A DNA stretch of 24,756 nucleotides, taken from contig CALEOQ010000306.1 of assembly GCA_937910255.1 (NCBI GenBank), positions 1 through 24,756 on the forward strand, in the 5' to 3' direction. The notes below the pieces were generated by a model. It was not told where the DNA came from, ran no database searches, and saw only the letters and a program-made list of their open reading frames with translations. Each line of letters opens with the position of its first letter. Positions within the stretch are counted from its first letter, which is position 1. This document shows positions 14,015 to 22,233 of this stretch, one piece after another. The position numbers and the translations under genes are program-made. Origin of the DNA: an uncultured Caulobacteraceae bacterium (lineage in GTDB: Bacteria > Pseudomonadota > Alphaproteobacteria > Caulobacterales > Caulobacteraceae).

Positions 14015-15345
14015 GCCCTGAGCCGGTGCACGTTCGATGGCGCGGCCTCGCCCGCCACCACCGCCGCCACGCGGCGTCCCCAGGCCACCAGGGCGGCCTT
14101 TCGCTCCTCGCGGTACTCATGGCGCTGATAGACGCCCACAAGCCCACTCTGCGTTCCCGAGACGTGATTGAGAACGCGCTCCACCACATGAGGCGGGAAG
14201 GCCAAGGCCGCCATGCCGGTCGCGGCGGTGCGGCGAAGGTCATGGATGCGCCAGGAGCGCAGGGGCTCGGCCGGCGGCTCAAGGTCAGCCTCGCGGGCCT
14301 CCCTGGCCCGCAGGTCTTCGATCAGCCCATCTAGCCGCCGCTTGGTCGCTGAGAACCCGCGAGCCGGGCCTTTGCCCCTGGCCGGGAACAGGTGTGGCCC
14401 CAGCTTCGGAATGTCGGCCAGGAGCGCCAGGGCCTCAGGCGACAGGTCAACCTCGTGAGACTGTTTGTTCTTCGCCCGCTCGGCCGGGATGCGCCAGACG
14501 CCGGCCTCTAGGTCGATCTCGCTCCATTCCATGCCGGCGACCTCGGCCCGCCGCTGGCCGGTCAGCATGAGCAGCCGGAAGATCGGGGCGAAGGGGAAGC
14601 CGAGGCCCTCGGCCGCAGCCCAGATGAGCCGCAGTTCGTCGTCGGCCAGGACGCGATCACGGGCCGCCGGCCGGGGCGGGGCGGTGATGCTGGCGCAGGG
14701 CGAAACCGCGATCAGCTCACGGGCCACGCACCAGTCAAAGAGGGGGCGCAGCTCGGCATAGGTCTGGCGCGCGACGGCGGCCGAGCGGCTGGCGATGGAC
14801 TCGAGCAGCTCAGTCACGTCGCCGCGCCGAATTTCGGAGATATGGCGAGAGCCCCAGGCCGGCACGGCGTCATAGCGCAGAAGCCGGGCGGCCTCTGCGC
14901 CGCTGCGCCGCTTGTCGAGGCGGCGCTCGATATAGGCCTCGGCCAGGACGGCGAACGTCTCTTGTTCCCGGCGGATGGTCTCGCGGCGTTGTGCGGCCTC
15001 GGCTTCCTGAGCCGCGAGGCGCTCCAGGTGCAGGGCCTGGCGCTCGGCCTCACGGTCGGCGAACGGGTCGTTCCCCAGGTCCACCGGGGCGAGCAGCTTG
15101 CGGGCGGCGGCCCTGGCCTTGGTCACGTTCCACATCTCGCCGTCATGCTGGCCGATGGTGATGCGGCGGGTCTTAGGCTTCTCACCTGGGGCGGCCTTGG
15201 CCCGATACTGGACCAAGTAGATCTTCGCCCCGGCTGGCGTGATGCGAAGACCAAAGCGCGGGAGGGCGGAATCCCAGACGTAAAGGTCGCCGGGGCCAGC
15301 CTCCAGGCCGTCCACCAGTCCATCCGTGAGCTTGATCTTGGCCAT
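14011..15345 (-). CDS. P4-type tyrosine integrase of island 1
   Basis: A 444-residue site-specific recombinase. The N-terminal DUF4102 arm-binding domain is seen in LTDGLVDGLEAGPGDLYVWD, FGLRITPAGAKIYLVQYR and RRITIGQHDGEMWNVTKAR. A SAM-like core-binding domain lies at about 130-215. The catalytic domain has the first Arg in LMLTGQRRAEVAGMEWSEI, the H-x-x-R box IHDLRRTAATGMA and the nucleophile tyrosine in GVYQRHEY. ATG is at 15343-15345. An inverted arm-type repeat (15347-15357) lies right at the start codon and two more at 15377-15400, so integrase binding may repress its own gene. It is the tRNA-distal gene of the element, the reverse of the common layout. Confidence 0.94.
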   Translation of the reverse strand: MAKIKLTDGLVDGLEAGPGDLYVWDSALPRFGLRITPAGAKIYLVQYRAKAAPGEKPKTRRITIGQHDGEMWNVTKARAAARKLLAPVDLGNDPFADREAERQALHLERLAAQEAEAAQRRETIRREQETFAVLAEAYIERRLDKRRSGAEAARLLRYDAVPAWGSRHISEIRRGDVTELLESIASRSAAVARQTYAELRPLFDWCVARELIAVSPCASITAPPRPAARDRVLADDELRLIWAAAEGLGFPFAPIFRLLMLTGQRRAEVAGMEWSEIDLEAGVWRIPAERAKNKQSHEVDLSPEALALLADIPKLGPHLFPARGKGPARGFSATKRRLDGLIEDLRAREAREADLEPPAEPLRSWRIHDLRRTAATGMAALAFPPHVVERVLNHVSGTQSGLVGVYQRHEYREERKAALVAWGRRVAAVVAGEAAPSNVHRLRA

Positions 15346-15346
15346 G

Positions 15347-15400
15347 TGCTTATCCAGGTCAGGGAACGCCTAGGCCCTGGATAAGCGCTGGATAAGCAGA
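15347..15400. repeat. Right arm-type integrase sites
   Basis: The 24-bp tandem repeat at 15377-15400 (two CTGGATAAGC units) is identical to 6931-6954. An additional inverted unit, TGCTTATCCAG, lies at 15347-15357, 1 nt upstream of the integrase ATG. That gives three units at this end and two at the other. Confidence 0.75.
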
Positions 15401-15540
15401 ACGTCAAGCTAAAGCCATCTATCCCAGGGAAACGTCATCCAACGCAGTAAGAGGTAGCGCTATGGAAACACTGACTAATCCCGCAACACGGGGAACGTCC
15501 AGGAAACGGCGTCCATCGCCAAATGACCTTGAACCGCTGA

Positions 15541-15577
15541 GAGGAGGTCAGCGGTTCGATTCCGCTCGGCTCCACCA
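15541..15577 (+). repeat. Second att copy: attR of island 1 and attL of island 2
   Basis: Exact 37-bp copy of the tRNA-Ala 3' half at 6833-6869. The sequence upstream does not form a tRNA, so this is only a partial copy. It marks the distal end of island 1; the start of a second integrase gene lies only 98 nt further on, indicating a tandem second element. Confidence 0.92.
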
Positions 15578-15581
15578 GGAA

Positions 15582-15608
15582 TTTCTAGCGCGTTGGTGCG
15601 GCTAGAAA
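15582..15608. repeat. Inverted repeat beside the att site
   Basis: TTTCTAGC at 15582-15589 and GCTAGAAA at 15601-15608 form perfect 8-bp arms with an 11-nt spacer, 5 nt after the att core and upstream of the second recombinase gene. It could be a recombinase or directionality-factor site or an operator; it is absent beside attL. Confidence 0.5.
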
Positions 15609-15675
15609 ATGTTTGATTTCCAGGGCTTCGCAGGCTCTGTGGTACCGATGGCTGGTACACAACACCCCTTCCCAT

Positions 15676-17406
15676 ATGTCACGACGTCCTGAGCACCTGC
15701 TCCGTCGCGGCGGCACATATTATTTCCGCATGCCCGTCCCGGAAGCCCTCCGGTCGATTGTCGGCAAGCGGGAGATCAAACGCTCCCTGGGGACGGGCGA
15801 TTTTGCGACTGCCCGGAAGCTCCTCACAGTGGAGCGCCTCAAGGCCCAGGCCGAAATCGAAGCCGCGCGACGACGGCATGACGCTGGCCGCAGCGGAGGC
15901 CCGAAGAGGGTCCGGTCCCTTGGCGACGACGACCTTTGGCGGCTGATGAGCCGCTGGTTTGTGGCCCGTGAACGTGAGGCCGCGAACCTGGGCGCGCGAG
16001 ACGTGAATGTCGATCAGCGCCTTGAGGAGATCGGCCACCTCGCCGATGTGGGCGACGACACGAGCGCCGTAGCGTCGATCCACAACGCGACGCGCAAGCT
16101 GCTGCTGTCGGAGAGCATCGACCTCGACCCGACCGACCCGAGCTTCGCCAGACTGGAAGGGCTCATCCACGAGGCCATGATCGAGCACGAGAAGCGCGTG
16201 GTCGCCCGCTTCGCCAATCGCCCCATGGTTCAACTCAACCCCCGCTTTTCCATGCTGTCAGCCGATACGGAGATCAGTGAGCGGTCCTCGTTGTCGTTGC
16301 GGGCGCTTGCTGATCAATTCGAGGAGGAACGCGCGCAGACCCAACGCTCCCCGACGGCGAAGCTGCGGCGTGACGCCCACGTGGGTATGATCCTTGGGGT
16401 GCTCGGTGAGCGAACTGAACTCGCCAAGATCGGCCGCGACGATGCCAAACGCTTCCGAGATGTCCTAGCGCGCTGGCCGGCTAACAGCACGAAGCGCTTC
16501 CCCGGCCTGAGCGTGGATCAGGTTCTCGCGTTGCCGGATGACAAGTTGGGCTCTCGCCTCGCGCCGCCCACAGCCAACGCCTATCTCCAGACCCTCTGCG
16601 GCATGTTCGACTTCGCGGAGCGGGAGCGACTTCTGGACGCCAATCCTGCCCGAGGGCTCCGCTTCAAGGGCGGCGGCCATTCCGAAGCAGACCGGCACCC
16701 CTTCGACACGGAAGACCTCAAGCGCATTTTCAACGCGCCGATCTACGCAGGGTGCGAGAACGACGCCGAGGGCTACTCGACACCGGGTTCTGCCCGCCCA
16801 CGTCGCGCTCGCTTCTGGGTGCCTCTCATCGCCCTTTTCACTGGGCTTCGGCTCAACGAAATCTGCATGCTGCGCGAAGATGACGTGGTCGAGATCGAAG
16901 GCATTCCCGTGCTTCTGCTGCGGGCCGACGATCCCGGAAAATCGCTCAAGACCAAAGCCGCCGAGCGCCTGGTCCCAATCCACCCGGAACTTCAGAAGAT
17001 CGGCCTCCTGAGCTACGCCAGGGGCGTGCGGGATGCACATGGCGTCGGGTCTCGGCTGTTCCCCGACCTCACGCATTCTACTACGGGCTATACGAGCAAC
17101 AACGTGAGCAAGTGGTTCGCGCGGTTCTTGGACAGCGTCGGCGTCACGCACTCGAAGAAGACGTTCCATTCGTTCCGCCACACCTTCCGGGATGGGTTGC
17201 GCTTGGCGGACGTGAGCTCTGAGAATGCCGAGCTGTTGGGCGGCTGGTCCGTTCGGACAACCTCCCAGCGGTACGGAGGAAGTCTGGCGGTTCGAGCGAG
17301 GATCCTGGCGCCTGAGCTGGCGAAGGTTGGTTTTGGCGGGCTCGATTTATCTCATCTGCACCACGATACGCGCGGTGAACCCGGGTTCACTTTGAAGGTG
17401 CCTTAG
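15676..17406 (+). CDS. Tyrosine recombinase of island 2 (DUF6538-type)
   Basis: A 576-residue site-specific recombinase unrelated at the N-terminus to the island 1 integrase. It begins with a DUF6538-like module, LLRRGGTYYFRMPVPEALR then KREIKRSLGTGDFATARKL. The core-binding domain is near 210-330. Catalytic residues are seen as R in TGLRLNEICMLREDDV, then HSFRHTFRDGL (H-x-x-R), LLGGWS and the tyrosine in SQRYGGSL. ATG at 15676 is preferred; the extension to 15613 runs into the att region. The gene is directed away from the att site, with its start about 100 nt from it. A perfect 16-bp palindrome GTGAACCCGGGTTCAC (17375-17390) lies in its last codons. Confidence 0.93.
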   Translation: MSRRPEHLLRRGGTYYFRMPVPEALRSIVGKREIKRSLGTGDFATARKLLTVERLKAQAEIEAARRRHDAGRSGGPKRVRSLGDDDLWRLMSRWFVAREREAANLGARDVNVDQRLEEIGHLADVGDDTSAVASIHNATRKLLLSESIDLDPTDPSFARLEGLIHEAMIEHEKRVVARFANRPMVQLNPRFSMLSADTEISERSSLSLRALADQFEEERAQTQRSPTAKLRRDAHVGMILGVLGERTELAKIGRDDAKRFRDVLARWPANSTKRFPGLSVDQVLALPDDKLGSRLAPPTANAYLQTLCGMFDFAERERLLDANPARGLRFKGGGHSEADRHPFDTEDLKRIFNAPIYAGCENDAEGYSTPGSARPRRARFWVPLIALFTGLRLNEICMLREDDVVEIEGIPVLLLRADDPGKSLKTKAAERLVPIHPELQKIGLLSYARGVRDAHGVGSRLFPDLTHSTTGYTSNNVSKWFARFLDSVGVTHSKKTFHSFRHTFRDGLRLADVSSENAELLGGWSVRTTSQRYGGSLAVRARILAPELAKVGFGGLDLSHLHHDTRGEPGFTLKVP

Positions 17407-17461
17407 CTCAGATTCAGCCAGCAGCGCTAGCTGGCCACTAGTTCTCGGGAGTGAGGCTCAG

Positions 17462-19261
17462 ATGGACTCTCGGAGTGTCGCGGACCGAAGCCGCAACATG
17501 TCTAGGGTGCGCGGAAAGGATACCAAGCCGGAGCTGCGCGTGCGCAGCATTGCCCATCGTCTCGGCCTACGTTTCCGTCTTCACCATCGCGATCTACCGG
17601 GCCGCCCGGACATGGTGCTCGCCCGCCACAAGCTCGTCGTGTTCGTTCATGGCTGCTTCTGGCATCGGCACGAAGGTTGCCGAAAGGCAACCATGCCGGC
17701 AACGCGAGCGGATTTCTGGCAGATCAAGTTCGAGGCGACCATAGCGCGGGATCAACGACAGCAGGCCGCCCTAAAGACGTTGGGCTGGCGAGTGCTCGTG
17801 ATCTGGGAGTGTGAGCTGAAGGACGAGCTCGCGGTTATCGAACGCTTAAAAGAGGTGGTCGATAGTCAACCAATCGATGCTACCGCGCCACGGGCGCACC
17901 CGCAGGAGCCGCAGCGTTGCGCGAATATCGCCGTCCCGACCACAACCTGCGATCAAGCTCAGCTGGGATCTATACGCAGCAGGGGTGCTGGCATAAAAGT
18001 TCGACCTGGATCCGGGGGGATCTCTTGCGCCGGAAGCTCGAATCTGACTTCGCGCACCTCCGCGATGGGTGTGGAGGCTGGTGCGACGGTGCGAGCTGAT
18101 GGAGATCTCGAGCGGGAGGCGGAATGCGCCGATGCGCAAGAGCGGCTGGCTTGCGCGGACCTCTTCGCCGGCGCGGGCGGCTTCAGCTTGGCCGCGACGC
18201 GGGCAGGCCTCGCGGTGCGGCTGGCGGTCGAGCACGACCGGAATGCGTGCCGAACCTATCGCCGGAACTTCTGTGTCAGCGAGCCTGCACCCACCCTGGT
18301 CGAGAAAGACATTCGCGCTCTTGATCCGCTGGCGCTCGCCGTGGCGAACTTCCCCGCCGGAGCCCCATGCTCCCTGCTCCTCGGAGGGCCGCCCTGTCAG
18401 GGCTTTTCGACCCATCGCATCAACGACGCTGGCGTCGGAGACAAGCGGAACGACCTGATCCACGTCTATTTCGACTTCGTGAGAGCGTTCGCGCCGAGGG
18501 CATTCCTTATGGAGAATGTGCCCGGCATGCTGTGGCCCCGACATAAGGAGGCTCTAGAGCGCTTCTATAGAGAGGGTGCCGAAGCGGGCTATAGTGTTCT
18601 GTCGCCAGCTGTGCTGGACGCGCGAGACTACGGGATAGGTCAGCGACGCAAGCGGGTCTTCGTGCTGGGGCTGGCCGAAGGCGTCACCTTGGGCGATTTA
18701 GTCTGGCCACCGCCTCCAACGCACGGCAGTCCGGCGGCGCGGAAAGCCAATCCCGCACTGAAATCTTGGCAGGACTGTTCGGCCGTTTTCGTTGATGCGC
18801 CTCCCGATGATCCAAACGACGTACACATGAACCACGGTCGGACGCTGATTGAAGCGTTCGAAAAAACCCCGCCGAACGGCGGCAGCCGGCATGACTCTGG
18901 GCGGCTCCTAGCGTGTCATGACGGTCATGATGGACACAACGACGTCTACGGACGGATTGACCCGGCCGAACCCGCGCCGACGATGACCACCGCTTGCATC
19001 AACCCCTCGAAAGGGCGCTTCGTCCATCCGACGTTGAACCACGGGATCACCGTCCGCCAGGCCGCGAGAATTCAGACCTTCCCTGACGACTTCGTATTCG
19101 AAGGCGGCCTCATGGCGGCTGGCGAGCAGGTGGGCAACGCCGTTCCGGTATCCCTCGGTCAGAGGTTGATCGAACACCTGAAGCCCGTGTTGCAGCAAAT
19201 GCCGCTGGAAGACGGCCGCAAGGCCACACGGCCGCGGGAAACCTTGGGCGCGGCGGCGTGA
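17462..19261 (+). CDS. Vsr endonuclease - C5 cytosine methyltransferase single ORF
   Basis: A 599-residue protein with two enzyme domains. Residues 10-135 are a Vsr very-short-patch-repair nuclease: MSRVRGKDTKPE, RPDMVL with D50, HGCFWH (H63, C65, H68), ATRADFW and VIWEC (C117), so catalytic and zinc residues appear present. Residues 229-575 are a complete C5-methyltransferase: motif I DLFAGAGGF (233-241), GGPPCQGFS with catalytic C312, ENVPG (351-355), QRRKRVFVLG (394-403), a target-recognition region and GNAVP (558-562). The roughly 90-residue linker (140-228) looks random and may be a read-through intergenic region; an in-frame ATG at 18065 could start the methyltransferase alone. ATG at 17462 follows a GAGTGAGG site. 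Its TGA overlaps the GTG of the next gene. Confidence 0.9.
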   Translation: MDSRSVADRSRNMSRVRGKDTKPELRVRSIAHRLGLRFRLHHRDLPGRPDMVLARHKLVVFVHGCFWHRHEGCRKATMPATRADFWQIKFEATIARDQRQQAALKTLGWRVLVIWECELKDELAVIERLKEVVDSQPIDATAPRAHPQEPQRCANIAVPTTTCDQAQLGSIRSRGAGIKVRPGSGGISCAGSSNLTSRTSAMGVEAGATVRADGDLEREAECADAQERLACADLFAGAGGFSLAATRAGLAVRLAVEHDRNACRTYRRNFCVSEPAPTLVEKDIRALDPLALAVANFPAGAPCSLLLGGPPCQGFSTHRINDAGVGDKRNDLIHVYFDFVRAFAPRAFLMENVPGMLWPRHKEALERFYREGAEAGYSVLSPAVLDARDYGIGQRRKRVFVLGLAEGVTLGDLVWPPPPTHGSPAARKANPALKSWQDCSAVFVDAPPDDPNDVHMNHGRTLIEAFEKTPPNGGSRHDSGRLLACHDGHDGHNDVYGRIDPAEPAPTMTTACINPSKGRFVHPTLNHGITVRQAARIQTFPDDFVFEGGLMAAGEQVGNAVPVSLGQRLIEHLKPVLQQMPLEDGRKATRPRETLGAAA

Positions 19262-22233
19262 TCAAGGGCGTCGCTTTTCAGACCAAGGCGCGGACGGTTG
19301 ACCACCTCGGTCGCGAACAGATTGCTGATTGCCCCACGGCGATCTCCGAGCTTTGGAAGAATGCCTACGATGCCTATGCCCGGAATGTAGCGCTCGACCT
19401 CTATCCGGGAGACCGCCCGGTCGCCGTGATCTCCGACGACGGCCACGGCATGAACCGGGACGAATTCGAGTCCAAGTGGTTGGTCGTCGGCACCGAGTCG
19501 AAGGCGACTAACCACTCGACGCCCATTGAGGATCGCAACGGGCTGCCGCCACGGCCTCGCCAGGGACAGAAAGGTATTGGACGCCTGTCCTGCGCGAACC
19601 TGGGGCCCGTGCTGCTGCTGGTGTCGAAGCGGTCCGGAGCCGACTTCGTCGCGGCCTTGCTCGACTGGCGGCTGTTCGAGAACCCGTACATGAACCTCGG
19701 CGATATCGAGGTTCCCCTGACGGAGTTCTCCGCCAAGGAAGAGCTATTCAAACAACTACCCGAGCTTTCGCGTCGTATGACCGCCAACGTGCTGGGCTCG
19801 GACGACGAGCGCGGCCAGCGCGTACGAGCCGCCTGGTCCGCATACGATCTTCTCCAAGAGCGGTCGCGAGACCCTGATGTCGAGGACGTCACGCCTCTGC
19901 CATCGGCCGCAATTCTCGGAGACGCCGCCGAGCTACCATTCAATGCGACCCATCTTGCGACCTGGCCGGTTTGGAAGGACGACTCGCCGCATGGCACGGC
20001 CCTGCTCGTCACCAGGATCAACTACGATCTGGCGGTAGAGCTGGATCAGGCGATGCTGGACGCATCAGCCCGCGGTGCGCGGGAACGCTTCTTCGAAACG
20101 CTCACAAGCTTCGTCGACCCCTTCTTCGATCCCTCTGCTCCCGGCAGCGCGGCTTCACAGGTCGAGTTCTCCTATGCCGTCCGCGCCTGGAACGGTGAGA
20201 AACCTCGGCACATTGTCGGTGCCGAGAAGCAGTTCGATCGTCGCATGCTGGATGGCATGGAACACATGCTCGACGGTGTCGTCGACGAATACGGTGTCTT
20301 CCGCGGTCGCGTGAAAGCCTTCGGGCAGTGGATTGAGGGCCAGTGCGTCATCGAACCACCGAGCGATCTCATCATTCCTCGACGCGCGGATACCGAAGTC
20401 GGCCCATTCAACCTCTACATCGCCGCGATGGAATTTCAGGCGGCAAACACCACGTTGCCGCGTCATGAATTCATCCGTTTCCAGGAACTGGCGAAGCTGT
20501 ACTCCGGCTTCATGGTCTTTCGTGACGGGCTCCGGGTGCTTCCCTACGGCCGTACAGACAACGACTTTTTCGAAATCGAAATGCGACGCAGCAAGAGCGC
20601 GGGCCGCGAGTTCTGGAACCATCGCCAGATGTTCGGTCGGCTGGCCATCCGTCGCGGGGCCAACCCGAACCTCAAGGACAAGGCGGGCCGCGAGGGTCTG
20701 CTGGACAATCGCGCCGCCAAGACGCTGAAGGCGCTCGTCTCCAACATCCTCATGCTGTCTGCGCGTAGGTATTTCGGTTCGGATTCGGATGCTCGGAAGA
20801 CGCTGCTGCCTGAGATCCAGGAAGCCAATCGCGAGCAGAAAGCGTCTGAAGCTCGCAACAAGCTCCGACAGCGCCAGCGACGGGAATTCCAGTCTAAGCT
20901 CAAGCGGTACCTGGTCGAACTGCCGCCGCTAGTGAATGAGCTCGAAGACTTCGTCCAGGATCTGACTCTAACGAAGGAAGAGCAGATCGATCCTGCACGG
21001 GAACAGTTCGAAAACCTGCGGGACCGCGCGAGCGCATACCGATTGCCCGGTGCGCCCAAATCGCTTGGCTCGATGGAGGAGAGTTACGCCGAGTTTCGTG
21101 ACCTATCCCGGGCCTCTGCCGATCTCCTCGAAGCGATCGAGGCGGAGCTACAGGTGCAGATTGAACGTCTGCGGCCGACCCGTCCTCGGGCGCTTCTCGA
21201 GCGACAGCTTGCTCGAAACGCGGCGCTCATCCATCACCGAGTCCAGGGCTGGAAGCGAACGATTGACGTTTTGCAGCGAGGAGAGTTCGAACGCGTCAGA
21301 GATCTGGTCCGTGAGCGCAACAAAGTCTTCCATGCCGAAGCGAGCCCGCTCTTAGTCCGCTTCGACCGAGGAGACGTCGATTACCACGAAGCTGCGAAGC
21401 TCTTGGATGGGCTCAAGGATTCAATCAACAGCGCAAATGAGGAACTTTTCGTTCCATACATCGGGGCTCTTGAGGCGCTCAAGGAGAGCATCGACCTCGA
21501 GCATTTAGCGACCTTTGGTGCCGACGAGGCCGGGGAGTTGCGCAATGAACTCGAACGGCTCACCGCATTGGCCCAGTTGGGGATTGCGGTAGAGATCGTC
21601 GGGCACGAACTTCAGAGCTACGACGATATTATTGGCGAGGGCCTAGCGCGGCTGCCCGCTGACGTCCGCGCCAGCAAGCCGGCCCAGGACATCGCATTTG
21701 GCTATGACGGATTGACGGACCAGTTGCGCTTTCTGTCCCCGCTTCGGCTCGCTGGGCAGCGGATTCAGCGGTGGATTACTGGAGCGGAAGTTGCGGAGTA
21801 TCTGAACGAGTTTTTCCGCATACTCATGGCCAGAAACGCCGTTACCCTTGAGGCGTCCGAAGCATTTGAGCGCATCCGAATTTATGATCAGCAGTCGCGC
21901 TTATTTCCGGTCTTTATAAATCTCATCAACAACAGCATATACTGGGCCTGCACCAGGCCCAACGACCGCAAGATCGTCTTGGACGTCGTGGGGCGCGACG
22001 TGGTCATTTCGGACAACGGTCCAGGCGTTAGTGCCGAAGACCTGCCGAACCTCTTCAGCCTCTTCTTCACGCGGAAAGCTCGAGGCGGGAGAGGCGTCGG
22101 CCTATATCTCGCCCGCGCCAATCTTGCCGCTGGCGGGCACACAATACGTTACGAGCCCAAAGGCGACGGCATGCCGCTCGGGGGGGCGAACTTCGTCATC
22201 ACGTTCCGGGGGGCTGAATACGATGGCGGCTGA
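19258..22233 (+). CDS. Double-GHKL protein: MORC/MutL-like ATPase plus histidine-kinase-like module
   Basis: A 991-residue protein with two Bergerat-fold ATPase domains. The N-terminal one is Hsp90/MutL/MORC-like: N-box ELWKNAYDAY (31-40), VISDDGHGM (57-65) and lid KGIGRLS (105-111). The middle has a coiled coil (about 515-590) and long helices. The C-terminal part resembles a sensor kinase: an H-box-like LGIAVEIVGHELQSY with candidate phospho-histidine H783, then N-box NLINNS (888-893), DNGPGV (919-924), FFTRK and GGRGVGLYL (943-951). No membrane segment is seen, so it should be cytosolic. It starts at GTG 19258 inside the methyltransferase stop (GTGA) and overlaps the receiver gene by 11 nt. 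Established work (Iyer, Abhiman and Aravind 2008) links MORC-type GHKL proteins to R-M systems. Confidence 0.88.
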   Translation: MIKGVAFQTKARTVDHLGREQIADCPTAISELWKNAYDAYARNVALDLYPGDRPVAVISDDGHGMNRDEFESKWLVVGTESKATNHSTPIEDRNGLPPRPRQGQKGIGRLSCANLGPVLLLVSKRSGADFVAALLDWRLFENPYMNLGDIEVPLTEFSAKEELFKQLPELSRRMTANVLGSDDERGQRVRAAWSAYDLLQERSRDPDVEDVTPLPSAAILGDAAELPFNATHLATWPVWKDDSPHGTALLVTRINYDLAVELDQAMLDASARGARERFFETLTSFVDPFFDPSAPGSAASQVEFSYAVRAWNGEKPRHIVGAEKQFDRRMLDGMEHMLDGVVDEYGVFRGRVKAFGQWIEGQCVIEPPSDLIIPRRADTEVGPFNLYIAAMEFQAANTTLPRHEFIRFQELAKLYSGFMVFRDGLRVLPYGRTDNDFFEIEMRRSKSAGREFWNHRQMFGRLAIRRGANPNLKDKAGREGLLDNRAAKTLKALVSNILMLSARRYFGSDSDARKTLLPEIQEANREQKASEARNKLRQRQRREFQSKLKRYLVELPPLVNELEDFVQDLTLTKEEQIDPAREQFENLRDRASAYRLPGAPKSLGSMEESYAEFRDLSRASADLLEAIEAELQVQIERLRPTRPRALLERQLARNAALIHHRVQGWKRTIDVLQRGEFERVRDLVRERNKVFHAEASPLLVRFDRGDVDYHEAAKLLDGLKDSINSANEELFVPYIGALEALKESIDLEHLATFGADEAGELRNELERLTALAQLGIAVEIVGHELQSYDDIIGEGLARLPADVRASKPAQDIAFGYDGLTDQLRFLSPLRLAGQRIQRWITGAEVAEYLNEFFRILMARNAVTLEASEAFERIRIYDQQSRLFPVFINLINNSIYWACTRPNDRKIVLDVVGRDVVISDNGPGVSAEDLPNLFSLFFTRKARGGRGVGLYLARANLAAGGHTIRYEPKGDGMPLGGANFVITFRGAEYDGG

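Larger units (their letters stand above)
6833..15577. mobile_element. Island 1: satellite-like integrative element at tRNA-Ala
   Basis: An 8.7-kb element bounded by the 37-bp att repeats. It encodes an integrase, an XRE repressor with a divergent promoter switch, an AlpA-like HTH protein, a CHC2-like protein, a TOPRIM/DUF927 primase-helicase and several unknown proteins. It also carries arm-type repeats near both ends and two matched iteron clusters. It lacks structural, packaging and lysis genes and has no conjugation genes. Size and content resemble P4-type phage satellites or other small integrative elements. The tandem position next to a second recombinase suggests a tRNA hotspot that has been used more than once. 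Confidence 0.88.
15346..15675. other. Gene-free junction between island 1 and island 2
   Basis: These 330 bases hold the right arm-type sites, the 37-bp att repeat and an inverted repeat just after it. No gene is supported. It should also contain the promoters of the two divergently transcribed integrases; I could not pick out convincing hexamers. Confidence 0.75.

Noticed and set aside
15541..15577. A second tRNA-Ala gene
   Set aside because: Only the 3' half is present; the upstream bases cannot form the acceptor, D or anticodon arms.
6870..15577. Complete prophage interpretation of island 1
   Set aside because: No capsid, portal, terminase, tail or lysis gene can be seen; satellite or small integrative element fits better.
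16465..17181. 238-residue minus-strand frame in the recombinase gene
   Set aside because: Shadow of the catalytic domain of the plus-strand recombinase.
17417..17435. Hairpin GCCAGC/GCTGGC after the island 2 recombinase gene as terminator
   Set aside because: Six-bp stem with no T run; too weak to annotate.
22031..22222. Upstream extension of the receiver gene to an ATG at 22031
   Set aside because: The extension is out-of-frame sequence of the kinase C-terminal ATPase domain, and the receiver fold begins after 22223.
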